Origin: Rutidosis leptorrhynchoides
Taxonomy: Eukaryota; Streptophyta; Magnoliopsida; Asterales; Asteraceae
Reading direction: 5' to 3'
DNA: 64,000 nucleotides
NCBI RefSeq assembly: GCF_046630445.1
Contig: NC_092338.1
Coordinates: 154,056,501-154,120,500 of the forward strand
Part shown: in pieces, positions 61,113 to 64,000 of the stretch
Layout of the letters: every line of letters starts with the position of its first letter
Position numbering within the stretch: the stretch's first letter is position 1
Program-made: the position numbers and the translations under genes
The notes under the pieces: generated by a model
The model's input: the letters and a program-made list of their open reading frames with translations, nothing else
Told to the model about the DNA's origin: nothing
Database searches by the model: none

Positions 61113-61564
61113 AGTGAGGTCGTCATAGCTAACAATAAATATGTTTTCCTGACGAATATGAGTTGATAACTTGAGTTTTATCATCATTGAGTAATATGGA
61201 TAAAAATAATTCAATTATTCGAAGAGTGCGAATGAAGCTATTCACAAAAGGATGAAATGAGAAACAAAGATTTGTTTTTAACTTTTGACGTAGTCAGGTT
61301 TGAATTTAGAAAATAAGGCGCGTCTTAACTTTTGACATTGCCTTGGTTGAATTCCGGAATTTAAGGGATTTAAAGAAAATCTTGAAGATCTATAAAATCT
61401 GATTCTTCGGGATTTATGGAAATTAAGATCTCTTTAATTAAATACGGTGATCTGCCCCGATTACTACGTCTGATATTTCCAGTATAAATTAAGCTCTTCC
61501 TTTCCATTATTCTCACCATTCTTATACTTTCTTTCTTAGTTCATACATCCAAAAGATTCTGAAA

Positions 61565-61738
61565 ATGATTAATCCAGTTCTGATCCTTGTCCTCATCCTT
61601 ACTATCGCAACAATCATTCTCCTTTTCCAACTTCCACCAGAGGAATCTGCTTTCTTCTACTTCGCCCTCGGGATTATAATGTTTTTAATTCTCCCGTGTC
61701 TTTATGTTGCGATAAACATTGATATACACGGTTTGTAA
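61565..61738 (+). CDS. Antisense ORF for a small membrane protein (element D copy)
   Basis: 57 codons, MINPVLILVLILTIATIILL, then FQLPPEESAFF, a second hydrophobic helix FALGIIMFLILPCLYVAI and the tail NIDIHGL. It is antisense to element D, just as the homologue at 42623-42796 is antisense to element B. The two differ at 10 of 174 nucleotides with no indel. A TATAAATTAA box lies 72 bp upstream (61483-61492). Predicted topology: two membrane-spanning helices joined by a short acidic loop. No family is recognised. The alternative, chance openness of a recently shared sequence, cannot be excluded from two copies. Confidence 0.65.
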   Translation: MINPVLILVLILTIATIILLFQLPPEESAFFYFALGIIMFLILPCLYVAINIDIHGL

Positions 61739-62329
61739 TTTATGTGTTGTTATCGGACTTTATATTCTCCCTTATATTTCAAAGCTCTATGCTTTTGTTT
61801 TCTCTTCCCGACTTCAAGTCAAGCGAATAATGGTCCAGAATTTATAGATATAGAGTTTCGAATGATTATAATGTTCTAAGCATGAAGGAACGTGATAGCA
61901 CGATTTGATTTTCAAATTTATCAACATCACGGAAGATAGAACCATCAAGAATACATTTTCTTGATTTGTTACGGAGTTAAGTAGGATGAAAGAGTTATGT
62001 AACATGGCACATGATGACGTTATGATCTGTGAATCATCACGTTTCATTTAGAAACTCAGCATGACTTACTGTAATATAATCACGTTGATCAAGTGTCATT
62101 ATATTATACTAACTCTTGCATCAGTTCCCATCATTACTACAATAACATTCATATTTTAAGCTTGAAAATTTACAGAATATAGAAACTAACAGTTTCTATA
62201 TGATGTAATACTGATAGCACGAAAAGATTAATGATTTAAGATAAGAATAGTTATAAAAATATCTCCAGAAATATGGAGGATATTTATAATGAAAGGTACG
62301 ATAATATCTCAGAATATCTAAAGATCAGA

Positions 62330-62500
62330 GGATGATAGAAACTATTGTCTGCAAGGGTTTAGAGTAAGGAGCAAGTTATTCACTATAGACTTTAGCAGAC
62401 ATTGAATTATTTGGATTCTTTGAAGTCAAACTTATTCTTTGTGATTTATCCACGGCTTTCTTCATAGTTTCGCATAATCTGCTTTTCGGTACTATATTTT
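62330..62500 (-). pseudogene. Poly(A)-binding-protein-like module, proximal copy in element D
   Basis: On the minus strand this aligns by eye with the PABP fragment of element B (41780-41900): AAAGCAGATTATGCGAAAC, then GAAGAAAGCCGTGGATAAAT and TCAAAGAATCCAAAT-type blocks. It is heavily decayed, with stops and indels. Confidence 0.55.
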
Positions 62501-62634
62501 CTATTGAATGTTTCCAATATATTGATACACAGGAAGCACGAAGAGGTATATAATTTCGGACGAGAATATTTATGAAAATATCCTCAGAAATATCAAAGAT
62601 ATTGATGATGATATTTTGGAATTTCTAAGTTCGA

Positions 62635-62960
62635 CGGTTGATGGAGAAAGATTTTCCGCAAGATTTTAACATGACTTCGGAGCAAGATATTCTCTAAAGA
62701 TTTCAACGGATCCAGAATTACCTGAATCCTTTGAATATAGGATTTGGTCCTTGTATTTGTCCTTGGTCTCCTTCATGGGTAACTCAATCTGTTTTTCAAT
62801 ACCCAATTTTCTATCGAGCGTTCCTAACACTCCTTTCTTTATCATCAAACTTTTGTCCGTTTAGACCATCTACCATTTTTCTGTTTCCTCTGCATTTAAT
62901 GCTATGATATCTGAATCATCGGTTATTAATCCGAGGTGGTTTCAGGAGAATTGTGTTTTT
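62635..62960 (-). pseudogene. Poly(A)-binding-protein-like module, distal copy in element D
   Basis: On the minus strand it reads AEETEKMVDGLNGQKFDDKE (with one extra A needed in the A-run), then after frame changes IELPMKETKDKYKD and EYLAPKS. LNGQKFDDKE is closer to poly(A)-binding proteins than the element B copy. With the proximal copy it shows that this captured fragment is duplicated in tandem in element D. Confidence 0.6.
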
Positions 62961-63389
62961 AGATGATTAAACGCTGATGGTAATATGATGGAATATGAAA
63001 GGTTACCTGGTAACAATAAAAGAGCACGCGTATATATAAACGTTATAATAAGGTTGTTTCGTACGAAAAGTCGAAGTTGACTTGTTGGAGTTGTGACAAA
63101 ATTGGCTAATTTTGAAAAGGGATCGCAAAGTTGTTTTTGTTAATAAATGCCAAAGGATCTGACGCGGCTACGTGTTGAACTTTTACTCAATTGCCGAGAG
63201 TTTCTCAGGTGCATAACTATATGCATAAATCTTTCCTTCCGTAGATGAAGTGCGGTTGATTCATCCTATCGATTGAGGTGTTTTCAAGAATCATGAAAGG
63301 TTTGAACGCAGAATGTAATCGTGAAGATACAAATGAGGTTTAAGACGAAATCAAGTGGCAAACTTGAAGAATTGTTTAGTTTCATATGT

Positions 63390-63702
63390 TATATTCAATA
63401 TTTTAATTCATTTTAATTGTCCAATGTTATTAGTCCACAGTCGATAGTCCACAGTTGACAGTGCAATCATTCATATATAGTTTAATATATAATATTTGAA
63501 TTAATTAATACGTATCGTGACCCGTGTACATGTCTCAGACTCGATCACAACTCAAAGTATATATATTATTATAGAATCAACCTCAACCCTGTATAGAGAA
63601 CTCGATCATTACTGCATATAGAGTGTCTATGGTGATTCCAAATAATATATATAGATGTGTCGATATGATATGTCAAAACCTTGTATACGTGTCCCGATAT
63701 TT
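63390..63702 (-). repeat. LTR-derived segment related to element A
   Basis: Minus-strand similarity to element A LTR around 7500-7760: CCTCAACCCTGTATAG, ATAGAGTGTCTATGGT, ATATATAGATGTGTCGA and TTGTATACGTGTC-type matches in the same order. It is a diverged copy, so a different LTR family of the same clade lies at or beyond the right edge. Confidence 0.65.
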
Positions 63703-63852
63703 AAAGTGCGTAAAATAAATAACAGAAATTAAATGACGATAAATAAAGTGCGTAAAGTAAATAACAGAAATTAAATGACAATAAATAAAATTGCGAGAAT
63801 ATAAATTGCGATAAAATAAATTGCGATAAATAAATTGCGATAAATAAAATGT
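63703..63852. repeat. Short tandem repeats (42-bp unit, then about 15-bp units)
   Basis: AAAGTGCGTAAA begins at 63703 and 63745, two 42-bp copies. It is followed by several ATTGCGATAAATAA units to about 63852. No coding content. Confidence 0.85.
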
Positions 63853-64000
63853 AATACGGAATTAACAGTTAGCTAGGAACAGTTAGCTAGGATTTTGTTA
63901 GCGTGGTTTCTTAATAAAATTTAATATTGTTAATTAGTCTGTTTCTAATCAATTTTTATTGTGTCCATTATTTCTTCATTATGCCACTTGTTGGATTCTG

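Larger units (their letters stand above)
57228..64000 (-). mobile_element. Element D: inverted non-autonomous LTR retrotransposon, runs off the window
   Basis: A minus-strand element inserted in element C. Its 3' LTR is 57228-61075, followed on the + strand by the reversed PPT and an interior homologous to the 3' interior of element B (antisense membrane ORF, poly(A)-binding-protein modules). From about 63390 the sequence instead resembles an element A-type LTR in reverse, so a further insertion or recombinant may begin there. No gag-pol is seen. The 5' end and target duplication are outside; the five bases before 57228 are AAAAT. Confidence 0.85.

Overview
This is a plant nuclear window, almost certainly from a eudicot and probably Asteraceae. 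The family call is my recollection of Tekay-type LTRs from that family, not a search result. It shows spliced genes, an AT-rich background, long (TA)n and (ATT)n runs and many layers of nested transposons. The only ordinary host gene I can support is a 13-coding-exon LUMINIDEPENDENS (LD) gene on the minus strand at 23244-31058. LD is the homeodomain regulator of the autonomous flowering pathway. All reading frames join in phase to give a 992-residue product.

Left block (1-22604). This is Helitron-like DNA with two solo LTRs, each bounded by a perfect 5-bp target duplication: 953-3548 (TAATG) and 3982-21358 (CAAAC). The second solo LTR is split by a very young, complete Ty3/gypsy chromovirus of the Tekay type, element A (5521-18619, TSD TTTTC, two 3252-bp LTRs with two differences seen). 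Element A carries two extra ORFs ahead of gag-pol. One encodes an acidic protein of unknown function; the other encodes an intact F-box protein of the At2g35280-like family, apparently a captured host gene. Its gag-pol is interrupted by one stop codon in RNase H.

Middle block (22605-36330). This holds LD, a palindrome-filled inverted-repeat element in its promoter, and a Helitron end downstream of an RPA1 (OB-fold) gene fragment.

Right block (36331-64000). A minus-strand solo LTR (36331-48661, TSD CATAT) is split by element B (36557-45982, TSD ACAGT). A decayed MULE/FAR1-type transposase (50370-52564) is cut by element C (52565 onward). Element C is in turn cut by element D, which is inverted and runs off the right edge. 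B, C and D lack gag-pol. They share PBS, PPT and LTR modules with the autonomous Tekay element, so they are probably mobilised by such elements. B and C carry a conserved ORF of unknown function, and B and D carry poly(A)-binding-protein gene fragments.

Most unusual observations: (1) B and D both carry, antisense to the element, an intact 57-codon ORF for a small two-helix membrane protein with its own TATA-like box. (2) PPT-adjacent hairpin motifs are repeated inside A, B and C at the edges of captured modules. (3) Every LTR family here has the same distant inverted-repeat pair. (4) Three LTR families carry paired 16-bp palindromes at a 31-32-bp spacing.
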